The translations under genes and the position numbers were made by a program. From JBMNHG01 sp045627705 (GTDB lineage Bacteria; Verrucomicrobiota; Kiritimatiellia; RFP12; JBMNHG01), in the NCBI GenBank assembly GCA_045627705.1, contig JAZQOE010000124.1, forward strand, positions 22,554 through 86,553: 64,000 nt of DNA, written 5' to 3'. The notes under the pieces were generated by a model. That model saw nothing but the letters and a program-made list of their open reading frames with translations. It was not told where the DNA came from and searched no databases. This document shows positions 17,532 through 26,656 of the stretch, one piece after another (positions within the stretch are counted from its first letter, which is position 1; each line of letters opens with the position of its first letter).

Positions 17532-20228
17532 ATGAACACACTTTATGCAAAACGAGGCAAGGCCGCATCCATCAGGAAAACCTGGAAGATGCGCTTCCTT
17601 GGCTTCATCATCCTCCCTTGCGTGATCCTGCCGATTCTCTCGATGGTGTTGTACGACGCCAAGGACGTTCCATGGGTGCAGGATCCACCGAACAATCCGA
17701 TCAACAATCCGCTTGGCCCGGTGGGCGCCTACACGGCCTGGGTCGGCTATTTCCTTTTCGGGTTCGCATCGTGGCTGGGTCCGATCTGGATGGCGGTGTA
17801 TGGTTTCATGCTCGCTTCGAGCAAGGCCGTTGGACGCCTGTTCAAGCGGCTGATCTGGTGCCTGCTTTCCATCGCCTCCGCGGCCAGCATCGTGCAATTC
17901 GCCAATTCCAGCCTTGCCGAACAGTGCAAGTCAATCGAACTCGACTCATCCGGCGGGATCATCGGCAGATTCATGATGGACGAAGTGCTTGTCCGCTTCG
18001 TTGGACCGGTCGGGGGAATCTTCATCGCGGCCGTTCTGCTGTTGCTGTCGGTTGCGATCTTCGCCGGTTTCGGCAACATCGGAATCTTCTTCAACTGGAT
18101 TGGCGAAAAGTGGAGCGACGCCAGGATGCGCCGTCTCGACCAGGCGGAAAAGGATCGCATAATCGCCGAACGCGAGCGCAAGGCCGAGGAGAAGGCCGAG
18201 CGTGAACGCGAACGCGAGGAGGCGCGGGCGGAGAAGGAACGCCTCCGCGAGGAGGCCCGCGCCGAGAAGGAGCGCATCCGCGAGGAGAAGGAACGCGAGC
18301 GCGAAGAGCGCAGGCGCGAACAGGAAGAACGCGATCGCGAGGAGCGCGAGCGTGAAGAGCGCCGCCGCGAGGAAATCATCAGGGCCGAGGAACAGCGCGC
18401 CGCGGAAGAACGCGCCCGCGCCGAAGCCGCGGCGGAAGAGGACGACGACGAAGGCGGCCGCCTCGAATCGGATTCGATCGACATGCGGCCTCGCGACTAC
18501 GAACCGGAACAGCCGGTCCAGCCCGCTCCGCGCGCCCCTGCGCCGGTCTCGGCCACGCCTGCCGCCCCCGAAGCGCCATACGAACTTCCTTCGACCCGTC
18601 TGCTCGCGCCTGTCCCGGAATCGACGGCGGTCTATGGCGATACCGACGAAAAGCAGCGTATCCTTGTCGAGACGCTCCGCGAGTTCCGTCTCGAGGTCGA
18701 GGTCACGCACGTCGAGCGCGGTCCGGTTGTGACGACCTTCGAGCTTCTTCCCGCCTCCGGCATCCGCCCCGAGCAGATTGCCGCCATGGCCAAGACCATC
18801 GAGATGCGCCTTCGCGCAACGGGCATCCGCATCGAGGCGCCAATCCCCGGCAAGGGCGTGGTCGGCGTGGAAATCCCGAACGAAAAGGCGTGCGCCGTGA
18901 CTGTGCGCGAAATCCTCGAGGGCCCAACATGGAAGGAGGCCGAGAAGAAGATGTTCCTGCCGATGCTGCTCGGCAAGGATGCGAGCGGCCACGACCTCGT
19001 CTGCGACCTCGCTTCGATCCCGCACCTTCTCATCGCCGGTGCTACGGGTTCCGGCAAATCCGTCTGCACAAACGCGATTCTCACGGGTCTCCTGATGTCG
19101 CGCACGCCAGACCAGTTGCGCCTCATCCTCGTCGATCCGAAGGTCGTCGAATTCTCCGGCTACAATGCCATCCCGCATCTCGTCGTGCCAATCATCACCG
19201 ATCCGAAGAAGGTTTCGCTCGGCCTGGTATGGGCCATCCAGGAGATGGAGAAGCGCTACCAGATTCTCGCGAAGGCCGGCGTGAAGAACATCGCGTCGTA
19301 CAACGCCCGCGCCATGCAGGTCCAGCAGGACTTCTTCGACAACGGCGCCCAGCCGCCCCCGAAGCAGGAGAAGATGCCGTATATCGTGATCGTCATCGAC
19401 GAACTTGCGGACCTGATGCTCCAGGTCGGCCGCGAAATCGACGACTCCATCTCACGCCTCGCGGCAAAGGCCCGCGCTGTCGGCATACACCTCATCCTCG
19501 CGACGCAGCGACCGACGGTGAATGTCGTCACGGGCACCATCAAGGCGAACATCGCCGGCCGCATCGCCTTCCAGGTCGCGTCACAGGTCGATAGCAAGAC
19601 AATCCTCGACGGCAAGGGCGCGGAGTCGCTCATCGGCCATGGCGACATGCTCTTCCTAAATCCGCGCGCAAGCAAGGTCATCCGCGCGCAGGGCGCGTAC
19701 ATCGGCGACGAAGATGCCGAGGCTGTCACCAAGTTCATCCGCGCACAGGCCGCCCCGCGATACCTGCAGGAGGTCCAGGACCAGCTTGATGCCGCCGACA
19801 ACGAAGAACAGCAGTCCCAGTCGCGCTATCGCCGCGGCGGCGGCCCGTCGCGCCCTGCGCCGTCATCCGGCGGCGGATCGCAGCGCACGCCGTCCGCGCA
19901 AGGCGGCGCGCCGCTTCCCGCCGACCCCGGTGACCAGGATTTCGGCGGCGACGACGCGGATGCCGACGAAATCCTCTACCAGCGCGCGCTCCAGGTCGTG
20001 CGCGAGACGCATCGCGCATCGACATCTTCCATCCAGCGCCGCCTCCGCATCGGCTACACCCGCGCCGCGCGTCTCGTGGATCTCATGGAGGAACGCGGCA
20101 TAGTCGGCCCGCCACGCGGTTCCGACCCGCGCGAAATCCTGGTCGATCTCGATGGCGAGGTGCCGAACAATGCGGCGACTGGCTTTGACGACGATAGCGC
20201 CGATGATTCCATCGACGAAGGGAACTAA
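17532..20228 (+). CDS. ftsK: DNA translocase FtsK/SpoIIIE
   Basis: FtsK pumps chromosomal DNA through the closing septum and helps resolve dimers. The 898-residue protein has an N-terminal membrane domain with about three helices (to ~190), a highly charged Glu/Arg-rich linker (about 195-325), the alpha domain, Walker A GATGSGKS at 503-510, Walker B region IVIVIDELADLML (about 617-630), ILATQRPTVNVVTG, and a C-terminal gamma winged-helix domain (about 815-885, SSIQRRLRIGYTRAARLVDL) that in relatives reads KOPS/SRS DNA. The start at 17532 follows the ybbR stop after 13 bases; a longer frame overlaps ybbR and lacks support. The linker is far shorter than in E. coli FtsK and looks coiled-coil rather than Pro/Gln-rich. 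Confidence 0.93.
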   Translation: MNTLYAKRGKAASIRKTWKMRFLGFIILPCVILPILSMVLYDAKDVPWVQDPPNNPINNPLGPVGAYTAWVGYFLFGFASWLGPIWMAVYGFMLASSKAVGRLFKRLIWCLLSIASAASIVQFANSSLAEQCKSIELDSSGGIIGRFMMDEVLVRFVGPVGGIFIAAVLLLLSVAIFAGFGNIGIFFNWIGEKWSDARMRRLDQAEKDRIIAERERKAEEKAEREREREEARAEKERLREEARAEKERIREEKEREREERRREQEERDREEREREERRREEIIRAEEQRAAEERARAEAAAEEDDDEGGRLESDSIDMRPRDYEPEQPVQPAPRAPAPVSATPAAPEAPYELPSTRLLAPVPESTAVYGDTDEKQRILVETLREFRLEVEVTHVERGPVVTTFELLPASGIRPEQIAAMAKTIEMRLRATGIRIEAPIPGKGVVGVEIPNEKACAVTVREILEGPTWKEAEKKMFLPMLLGKDASGHDLVCDLASIPHLLIAGATGSGKSVCTNAILTGLLMSRTPDQLRLILVDPKVVEFSGYNAIPHLVVPIITDPKKVSLGLVWAIQEMEKRYQILAKAGVKNIASYNARAMQVQQDFFDNGAQPPPKQEKMPYIVIVIDELADLMLQVGREIDDSISRLAAKARAVGIHLILATQRPTVNVVTGTIKANIAGRIAFQVASQVDSKTILDGKGAESLIGHGDMLFLNPRASKVIRAQGAYIGDEDAEAVTKFIRAQAAPRYLQEVQDQLDAADNEEQQSQSRYRRGGGPSRPAPSSGGGSQRTPSAQGGAPLPADPGDQDFGGDDADADEILYQRALQVVRETHRASTSSIQRRLRIGYTRAARLVDLMEERGIVGPPRGSDPREILVDLDGEVPNNAATGFDDDSADDSIDEGN

Positions 20229-20264
20229 CACACTTTCATCGCCCCAAACAGGGAGAACCACATC

Positions 20265-21290
20265 ATGTCACTTGGCGAAACACTTAGGAAGGCACGCGAG
20301 GAACGAGGGCTGTCAGTCGCCGATGTCGCGCAATCCACGCGCCTTCTGTCCCGCCAGATTTCGGCAATCGAAAACGAAGATTTCTCCGGTATCACCGCGG
20401 CAATCTACGGCAAGGGATTCATCAAGCTCTACGCGGAATGCGTGGGCGTCGATCCCGCGCCGCTTTGCGCAGAGTTCACGGAAATCTACAACGGCAGCCG
20501 CCCGCCAGTCATCGCCCGCCGCACCATTCCGCAGACATCTCCGGTGCAGCGCCCTGTCGTGCGCACGATCCAACGCCAGCCAGTCCAGGAAACACCCGCG
20601 CCGGTTCCTCCATCGCCTGCGCCAGTCGAAAAGCCCGTCGCAAACGCCCAGGATGAATCGGCCCGGACGGAACCAGCCGCCATCACACAGCCCGCCCCCG
20701 CCGCACAAGGGGATCAGACTGCGACATTGGGCGAGGCCGCGCCATCCCTCGGCGAACTCTTCGATGCGGCGGCGCGCACGCAGGCGGCGTCAGCGCCGGC
20801 CACTCGCGTCGCGACTCCTTCACTTCGCCAGCATGGACCGGTCACGCAACCTGCGACGACAGTCCGACCCGCCGCGGCCCCGCAACCTCCTGTCCGCCGC
20901 CGCATCCCATCGGGTGCGCCACAGCAGACTCCAGCTCCGGCGTCGCAACCAGCCGCAGCCCCGCAGCAACGGCGTCCGGCATGGAATCCCCAAAAGGCAA
21001 CGCCAGCCGACGCCACCAGGGAGAACGCGCCGCGCGAACCCTTCTTGCCCGCAAGACTCCTGTCGAACAAATGGGCTGTCGCCGGACTGTGCGCCCTCAT
21101 CGCGGTACTGGTCGTTGTCGGGGCCATCGTCTCATCGAACGTCCGTACTTCTCCGGCGCAAGCGCAGCAAGGCTCGCAGGGTGTCGGCGCGGCAGACCAG
21201 GCCATGCCTTCAAATGTTCCGGATTCCGCGATGATTCCTCCCGGACTCAACGAACGCGTGGTCCCGCCGCCTTCCCCATACATGGAGTAG
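20265..21290 (+). CDS. RodZ-like helix-turn-helix membrane protein
   Basis: The N-terminal 70 residues form a HTH_25-type domain (LGETLRKAREERGLSVADVA, then RLLSRQISAIENEDF and YGKGFIKLYAE), as in RodZ, which ties MreB to the membrane and elongation machinery. A Pro/Ala/Gln-rich linker (about 85-265) leads to one membrane helix (about 269-291, KWAVAGLCALIAVLVVVGAI) and a short extracytoplasmic tail without the usual folded RodZ domain. GGGAG precedes the start. It lies between ftsK and rimO, 6 bases before rimO, an order consistent with a cell-division and shape operon. Without MreB in the window, a rod-shape role is an inference. Confidence 0.75.
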   Translation: MSLGETLRKAREERGLSVADVAQSTRLLSRQISAIENEDFSGITAAIYGKGFIKLYAECVGVDPAPLCAEFTEIYNGSRPPVIARRTIPQTSPVQRPVVRTIQRQPVQETPAPVPPSPAPVEKPVANAQDESARTEPAAITQPAPAAQGDQTATLGEAAPSLGELFDAAARTQAASAPATRVATPSLRQHGPVTQPATTVRPAAAPQPPVRRRIPSGAPQQTPAPASQPAAAPQQRRPAWNPQKATPADATRENAPREPFLPARLLSNKWAVAGLCALIAVLVVVGAIVSSNVRTSPAQAQQGSQGVGAADQAMPSNVPDSAMIPPGLNERVVPPPSPYME

Positions 21291-21296
21291 CGCGCC

Positions 21297-22649
21297 ATGG
21301 ACGCACCGACAATCGGCTTCATCTCCCTCGGCTGCGCGAAGAACCTGGTCGATTCGCAGGTGATGGCCGGTGCCCTCATGGATGCCGGCATCGCGCTCGC
21401 GGCGGTTGACGAGGCCGACGTAATACTCGTAAACACCTGCGCATTCGTCCAGGACGCGCGCGACGAGGCGATGCGCAACATCGACTGGGCCTGCGGACAA
21501 AAGACCGCGGGCAACTGCCGCGCCGTGATCGTCGCCGGCTGCCTTCCCCAGCGATACAAGGGTGCGCTTGCGAAAGTCTTCCCGCAAGTCGATGCATTCA
21601 TCGGCGTCGATGAACTCGACCTGATTGGCGAAGTCGCGCTCGCCGCGCTGAAACGACGCAAGCGCTCCGCCGCCGAAGTTCGCGTTGGCGAAGGCCTCCC
21701 ATGCAGGGTGTTCAATCCCACGCGCCCAGCATTGCGCTTCTCCGGCGAGCATTGCGCCTTCCTGAAGATCGCCGAAGGATGCATGCACGCATGCGCATAC
21801 TGCGCGATTCCAGGCATACGCGGACGACAGCGCTCGCGCACGCTTCCAGACATTGTCAACGAGGCAAGGGCGTTGCTCGACACAGGCGTGAAGGAACTCA
21901 CGCTCATCGCACAGGACACGACCGCGTACGGACGAGACAAGAAAAACGGCGCGCCGCGTCTCCCGGAACTGCTCCGCGCGCTTGACGCCCTCGATGGCGA
22001 CTTCTGGCTTCGTCTGCTCTACGGTCATCCGGGCACTGTTGACGATGCGCTTCTCGATGCGATGTCGTCATGCCGCCACGTTGTCCCATACCTCGATCTT
22101 CCAATCCAGCATAGTTCCCCCGCGATCCTGCGCGCCATGCACCGCGCCGATACGGTAAAGGCTGTCGCCGATCTTCCACGACGCCTTCGCGCCGCCATTC
22201 CTTCCATCACCCTTCGCACGACATGCATGGTTGGCTTCCCCGGAGAAGGCGAAGAGGAGTTCGATCAGCTGCTGGACTACGTGGGAGAAGCGCGTTTCGA
22301 CGCCCTTGGCGCCTTTGTGTTCTGTCCGGAAGAGGACACCCCGGCCTACGGGTTGCCGATTCCTCCCGCGGAGGTTTCGGAGGCGCGCCGCGAAAAACTG
22401 CTCGCCCTGCAGCAGCGGATCATGCGCGAAAACCACAGGGCGCTTGTCGGGCGGACCGATCGCGCATTGCTGTTGCAACCGCCGTCCCGCAAGGGTGGCG
22501 CGTGGCTTGCTCGCACAACACGTCAGGCGCCAGAAGTCGATGGTTGGACGCGCGTGAGCAGCGTACCGTCATCCGCCAAGCCAGGCGATTTCATTTCCGT
22601 CCGCTACACTGGCGGACATGGATGCGACCTTACCGCGTGCATCTGTTAA
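21297..22649 (+). CDS. rimO: Ribosomal protein uS12 methylthiotransferase RimO
   Basis: RimO is a radical-SAM enzyme that methylthiolates an Asp of ribosomal protein S12. The N-terminal UPF0004 domain has GFISLGCAKNLVDSQVM, VNTCAF and VAGCLPQ, giving the first cluster's three cysteines; the radical-SAM domain has C162-x3-C166-x2-C169 (CMHACAYC), with IPGIRGRQRSR after it. The motif LYGHPGTVDDALLDAM and LPIQHSSPAILRAMHR are typical. A C-terminal TRAM domain ends the 450-residue protein (GDFISVRYTGGHGCDLTAC). It starts 6 bases after the RodZ-like gene and likely ends the operon. CGGCGCGCCG occurs at 21947 within KKNGAPR. Confidence 0.92.
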   Translation: MDAPTIGFISLGCAKNLVDSQVMAGALMDAGIALAAVDEADVILVNTCAFVQDARDEAMRNIDWACGQKTAGNCRAVIVAGCLPQRYKGALAKVFPQVDAFIGVDELDLIGEVALAALKRRKRSAAEVRVGEGLPCRVFNPTRPALRFSGEHCAFLKIAEGCMHACAYCAIPGIRGRQRSRTLPDIVNEARALLDTGVKELTLIAQDTTAYGRDKKNGAPRLPELLRALDALDGDFWLRLLYGHPGTVDDALLDAMSSCRHVVPYLDLPIQHSSPAILRAMHRADTVKAVADLPRRLRAAIPSITLRTTCMVGFPGEGEEEFDQLLDYVGEARFDALGAFVFCPEEDTPAYGLPIPPAEVSEARREKLLALQQRIMRENHRALVGRTDRALLLQPPSRKGGAWLARTTRQAPEVDGWTRVSSVPSSAKPGDFISVRYTGGHGCDLTACIC

Positions 22650-22721
22650 CTGCTCCATAAGATGGCTAACAAGGGACGCATCCCGATTTCTTCTGATGAA
22701 AGCAGCCAAATGTTCGTTTCC

Positions 22722-22748
22722 GGAAAATCGGGGTCTGTCCCTATTTCC
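22722..22748 (+). repeat. REP-like short repeat, GGAAA/TTTCC-ended variant
   Basis: A 27-base element in the 128-base gap between rimO and the GH63-like gene starts GGAAAATCGGGG and ends CCCTATTTCC around the core TCTGTCCC. Its ends are inverted (GGAAA/TTTCC). The core matches the repeats near the transposase at 47977. The remaining gap shows no gene. Confidence 0.5.
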
Positions 22749-22777
22749 ACAACAAGCCTGATGCATTGGAACTTGCA

Positions 22778-24508
22778 ATGAAACTTGACTTTTCGACTAC
22801 GCCGTTTAGCGCACCGGGTTCCTATCTCGCGATTTCTCGTCACGCCAAGGGCGATCGCTGGCAGGCTTCCGCGGATGGCCTTTATCTCCGCACTGTCCAT
22901 GCCAACGTATCCACGCCATTCATCTGTCGCTTTGTGCCGATTTGCGACGGAATGCCGATCGAAGATTTCACTTGCGAGATGGATCCCGCCGAACTGCGGG
23001 TTTCCACCCAATCGGGCGAAATCCGATTCTGCTTCGCAAGCGAACGCACAATCCTTATGCGCACGCAAGGCGCGGGTCTTTCCGTCCGCCTTGATTTCCT
23101 TGCCGAGGGAACGGTATTCAATCACTTCACGGAAATGCCGTGCGACGGCCGGACGCTTTGGATGGCGAATGCCGACAAGAATCTCTCGCGCTTCGTGCTT
23201 GACCCGCAGCGCGGCGCTCTTTCGATCGATCAGGAGTGGAAGATTTCCAGTTCCCTGCGGATGGCCGCAGAGATTGCGCCTGCGCCAGGCGAGGGCAGCG
23301 CACAGCTGGCCATTCACGAGGTGCGCACGGAATGGGATGGCAAACCTCTGCCGAAAGATTACGATGGAGCGCGGGCCTTGCAGGCTGCCTCATTCGAAAA
23401 GTTCCTCGATGCGATGCCAAGCGTGCCAGCGGGATTCGCCAACGCCAGGATTGTGGCCTCGCACCTTCTCTGGTCAACATACGTGCTCGCGGAGGGATTC
23501 CTTCTCCGCCCCGCGCTGTATATGTCGAAGAACTGGATGACGCGCGTCTGGAGCTGGGACCACTGCTTCAATGCGCTTGCGCTGAATGTGCATCTACCGG
23601 AATTGGCATGGAGCCAGTTCATGGTCCTATTCGATCTGCAGGATCCAACGACAGGCGCGGTGCCTGACTGCGCTTGCGACGGCCAGGTCTTCTGGGGCTT
23701 TTGCAAACCGCCGATCCATGGTTGGGCATTGCGCCGCATGATGGCGGAACATGACATTCCACCGTCGCATCTCGCGGAAGCATACGACCGCATCGGGCGT
23801 TGGACGGAATGGTGGTTCTCCCGCCGCGACCTCGACCACAACGGCCTCTGCGAATACAACCACGGCAACGATTCAGGATGGGATAATTCGACGGCCTTTG
23901 CGCTTCCTCCTCCAGTCGAACTCCCGGACTTGCAGGCGTTCCTTGCAATCCAGATGGATGTCCTTGGCGAACTCGCGGAGAAACTGGACAGGCGCGACGA
24001 GGCCGCGGCATGGCGCAAACGTTCCGATGAACTTATCGCGCACATGGCCGCGAACTGCTTTGACGCCGATGGAATGCCTATCGCGCGCCGCGCCTACTCC
24101 CGCGAGGTTGTTCCGTGCGACAGTCTGATACTCTACCTGCCGATTCTGCTCGGCAAGCGGTTGCCAGAGCGCATCCGCGCCACGCTCGTGCGCGAGCTGT
24201 CATCGGACCGCTTCCTTACCGAATGGGGCTATGCTACCGAAAGTCCGAAGAGCCCCGCATACGAATCCGATGGCTACTGGCGCGGTCCAATCTGGGCGCC
24301 AAGTACGCTGCTCATTCTCGATGGCCTTCGCGCATGCGGCGAGGAAGCGCTTGCCCGCCGCGTGGCCGAACGATTTGCGCTCATGTTCGCGAGGAGCGGC
24401 AGCGCGGAAAACTTCGACGCCCAAACAGGCGAAGGCCTCCGCGACAGGGCATACACCTGGACCGCGAGCGCCTTCCTCGTTATCGCGCACGACTATCTGG
24501 GCTCGTAG
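22778..24508 (+). CDS. GH63/MGH1-like glycoside hydrolase
   Basis: The 576-residue protein has an N-terminal beta-sandwich-like region (1-200) and an (alpha/alpha)6 catalytic region with SKNWMTRVWSWDHCFNALAL, YNHGNDSGWDNSTAF, SDGYWRGPIWAPSTLLILDG and ENFDAQTGEGLRDRAYTWTA. These motifs match GH63 and related mannosylglycerate/trehalase-like hydrolases; the Asp of WDHC and a late Glu or Asp would be catalytic. There is no signal peptide, so it acts in the cytoplasm on imported or storage oligosaccharides. ATG 22778 is preferred to TTG 22766. It is not in an obvious operon; short repeats flank it on both sides. The substrate cannot be read from the sequence. Confidence 0.75.
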   Translation: MKLDFSTTPFSAPGSYLAISRHAKGDRWQASADGLYLRTVHANVSTPFICRFVPICDGMPIEDFTCEMDPAELRVSTQSGEIRFCFASERTILMRTQGAGLSVRLDFLAEGTVFNHFTEMPCDGRTLWMANADKNLSRFVLDPQRGALSIDQEWKISSSLRMAAEIAPAPGEGSAQLAIHEVRTEWDGKPLPKDYDGARALQAASFEKFLDAMPSVPAGFANARIVASHLLWSTYVLAEGFLLRPALYMSKNWMTRVWSWDHCFNALALNVHLPELAWSQFMVLFDLQDPTTGAVPDCACDGQVFWGFCKPPIHGWALRRMMAEHDIPPSHLAEAYDRIGRWTEWWFSRRDLDHNGLCEYNHGNDSGWDNSTAFALPPPVELPDLQAFLAIQMDVLGELAEKLDRRDEAAAWRKRSDELIAHMAANCFDADGMPIARRAYSREVVPCDSLILYLPILLGKRLPERIRATLVRELSSDRFLTEWGYATESPKSPAYESDGYWRGPIWAPSTLLILDGLRACGEEALARRVAERFALMFARSGSAENFDAQTGEGLRDRAYTWTASAFLVIAHDYLGS

Positions 24509-24568
24509 CAATGAAATACATGGATGGCAACAAGTTTAGGTAAGAGGTAAAAGGTTGGCGGGGGCAAT

Positions 24569-24582
24569 GGGGACAGACCCCG
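24569..24582. repeat. Short inverted repeat with REP-like core
   Basis: GGGG and CCCC enclose ACAGA, giving a minus-strand TCTGTCCCC core like the other repeat copies. It lies in the 129-base gap between the GH63-like and AsmA-like genes. Confidence 0.4.
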
Positions 24583-24637
24583 TTTCGTGCGCTTCTTCCC
24601 TTGAACAATTCGGGTTTCGCGGATAATCTTTGGAAAA

Positions 24638-26560
24638 ATGCGTTCGTTCCTGAAATTCATGTCGGGACTTGTAAAGGTTGTCCTATGCATGATCGGGTTG
24701 CTGGTTGTTGTGCTGGCACTTTTCCTGAATGCCTGCTCGCGGCGAGTCCCCGATGCCCTTGCGCGCCGTATCGAGGATGCGCTTTGCACGGATGCGATCT
24801 GCGTTCGCTTCGATACCGCCGCATTCAATTTGTTCGAGGGCATCACCTTCAATCGTATGCGGCTCTACGCGCGTGGAATGCTCGGCCAGCCGCTTGTGGA
24901 AGTCGATAGCCTTCATGTCGGGCTAACCCTACGCTTTGGAAGTTCGATACCGGAATGTATCGATTCGCTTTCATTGCGCGGCCTTGATTTCGCAGAGTTC
25001 CCCGATTTCGACAGACTGGGCGGCCTGTTGGCCGATACCGCGGAGGATGCCGGCGATGATCCCGGGTCTTCAGCGTATTCTTGGATGATGCGCCCAATCG
25101 ACTTGGATATCCGCGATTTCAATTTCCTCGGCACTAGAATCGAGACTGTCACATCGCGTGTCACGCTGCGCGGGCGCATCTTCCACTTCGATGATTTCCG
25201 GTTGCACTGGGCCGGTGAAAACTGGCCCGAACACGCCATCGGAGAATTGACGCACAATATCGACGAGGGTTCATTCCGTTTTTCGCTCGACGGATATGCC
25301 ACCCCAAAACCGCTTTATCCTATTTTCCATGCGATCGGTGCGAACGGCGTGGTGAGGTTTTGCGAAGACTTCTCGAATTTCCATTCGCCCCTTGAGACGA
25401 AGTTCGAGCTTTTGCAGCGCGACATGGCTTCTCCGACGGAGATTAAGGTGTCGTTGGACGGAGGAGGCTTCGACTATCTTGGCATGCCACTTGCGCATGC
25501 CCGCGCCGTGGTGACCTATTCCGAGGGCGGCATTAGAAACCAGGTGAAGGTCAAGTCGCTTTTCGCGGAGCATGGCACAGGCGTTGTTTCCGGCGATATG
25601 GAACTCGATCCAGATTGCGAGTGCCTGTCGATGAACCTGAAATCCACGGTCGCTGTTCCGGTGGTTGCAAGGGTGATCTCCGACTTCAATGCCGAACTTG
25701 CGTCGAATGTCGTCGCGGCGATTTCATTCGATGCGCCACCAACAATCACTGCTTCGGGGAAGGTGAGCTTGGACGGAAGCGAGACCGTCGATCTGCGCGG
25801 GCATATTACGTCGGTCCATCCGTTTACGGTCATCGACGTGCCCGTGGAGAGCGCCGACAGCGATTATGCCCTGACCGAGAAATACTGCGATTTCCCGAAC
25901 ATGTCCGCGTCTGCGTTCGGCGGGATGGTGACAGGGCTTGTGCATCTTGCGGAAATTCCCGGCACCACGAACCAAGAGTGGATGGTGCATGGCGTGGGGG
26001 AGGGGACAGGCCTCAAATTCGGGGACTTCTGCCGCGATTTGTTCGCGTACACGAACTCTTTTGGCGGCGTGCTCAATGGCACATTCGACCTTTCCGCTCC
26101 GCTTGAGCGCGGGGCTTTCCCCACTGGATTCGGACATGCCAGGGTGCATGACGGCATAATCGCGCGCATTCCGCTCTTCGCAGGCTTTACCGACTATCTC
26201 GCCGAGAATATCCCAGGTATCGACACTGTCGTCACACAGTCTGATTTGTCGGGTGATTTTGTCTGCACCAATCGCCAGTTCCGTACGGAGAATCTTCTTG
26301 TCGAAGGCGGATTCTTTAGCATGCGCGCGAGTGGCCGCTATCGCGACATCGACCATTCGCTTGATTTTGTCGCCAAGGTTCGTCTCCTTCGCGAGAAGAC
26401 GCTTGCAGGCAAGCTTATCCGAATCGTCACCTTCCCATTTAACAAGTTCCTTGAATTCCGCGTGTTCGGCACTGCGGAAGAACCGAGGTGGGCGTACATT
26501 GGCATTTTGGACCGCGTGATCGATATCTTCCGTGGCGAAGACGAAGAAGCCGACGAATAG
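24638..26560 (+). CDS. AsmA-like membrane-anchored protein
   Basis: The 640-residue product has an N-terminal hydrophobic helix (about 8-31, SGLVKVVLCMIGLLVVVLAL), which may be a signal anchor, and a long periplasmic part of repeating beta strands. The last ~150 residues look like the AsmA C-terminal region: MRASGRYRDIDHSLDFVAKV, TFPFNKFLEFRVFGTAEEPRW. Proteins of the AsmA/TamB family are thought to move phospholipids or assist outer-membrane assembly. A Cys at residue 33 (LNACSRR) resembles a lipobox but lacks the usual spacing. ATG 24638 has a weak GGAAAA site. The gene stands alone between a glycosidase and protein B. I am confident of the fold type, less of function. Confidence 0.6.
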   Translation: MRSFLKFMSGLVKVVLCMIGLLVVVLALFLNACSRRVPDALARRIEDALCTDAICVRFDTAAFNLFEGITFNRMRLYARGMLGQPLVEVDSLHVGLTLRFGSSIPECIDSLSLRGLDFAEFPDFDRLGGLLADTAEDAGDDPGSSAYSWMMRPIDLDIRDFNFLGTRIETVTSRVTLRGRIFHFDDFRLHWAGENWPEHAIGELTHNIDEGSFRFSLDGYATPKPLYPIFHAIGANGVVRFCEDFSNFHSPLETKFELLQRDMASPTEIKVSLDGGGFDYLGMPLAHARAVVTYSEGGIRNQVKVKSLFAEHGTGVVSGDMELDPDCECLSMNLKSTVAVPVVARVISDFNAELASNVVAAISFDAPPTITASGKVSLDGSETVDLRGHITSVHPFTVIDVPVESADSDYALTEKYCDFPNMSASAFGGMVTGLVHLAEIPGTTNQEWMVHGVGEGTGLKFGDFCRDLFAYTNSFGGVLNGTFDLSAPLERGAFPTGFGHARVHDGIIARIPLFAGFTDYLAENIPGIDTVVTQSDLSGDFVCTNRQFRTENLLVEGGFFSMRASGRYRDIDHSLDFVAKVRLLREKTLAGKLIRIVTFPFNKFLEFRVFGTAEEPRWAYIGILDRVIDIFRGEDEEADE

Positions 26561-26588
26561 CGCGTTGCGACAATTTCGAGAAACCCCC

Positions 26589-26617
26589 TTGCTTGATTTC
26601 CAGAATTATTGTAAATT
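26589..26617 (+). promoter_or_regulatory. Predicted promoter for secreted protein B
   Basis: TTGCTT and TAAATT are 17 bases apart, about 40 bases before the ATG; AAGGAG at 26644 is the ribosome-binding site. Confidence 0.4.
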
Positions 26618-26656
26618 GGCCAAAGTCGATTCGGTTCCCCTGTAAGGAGTTGCGTT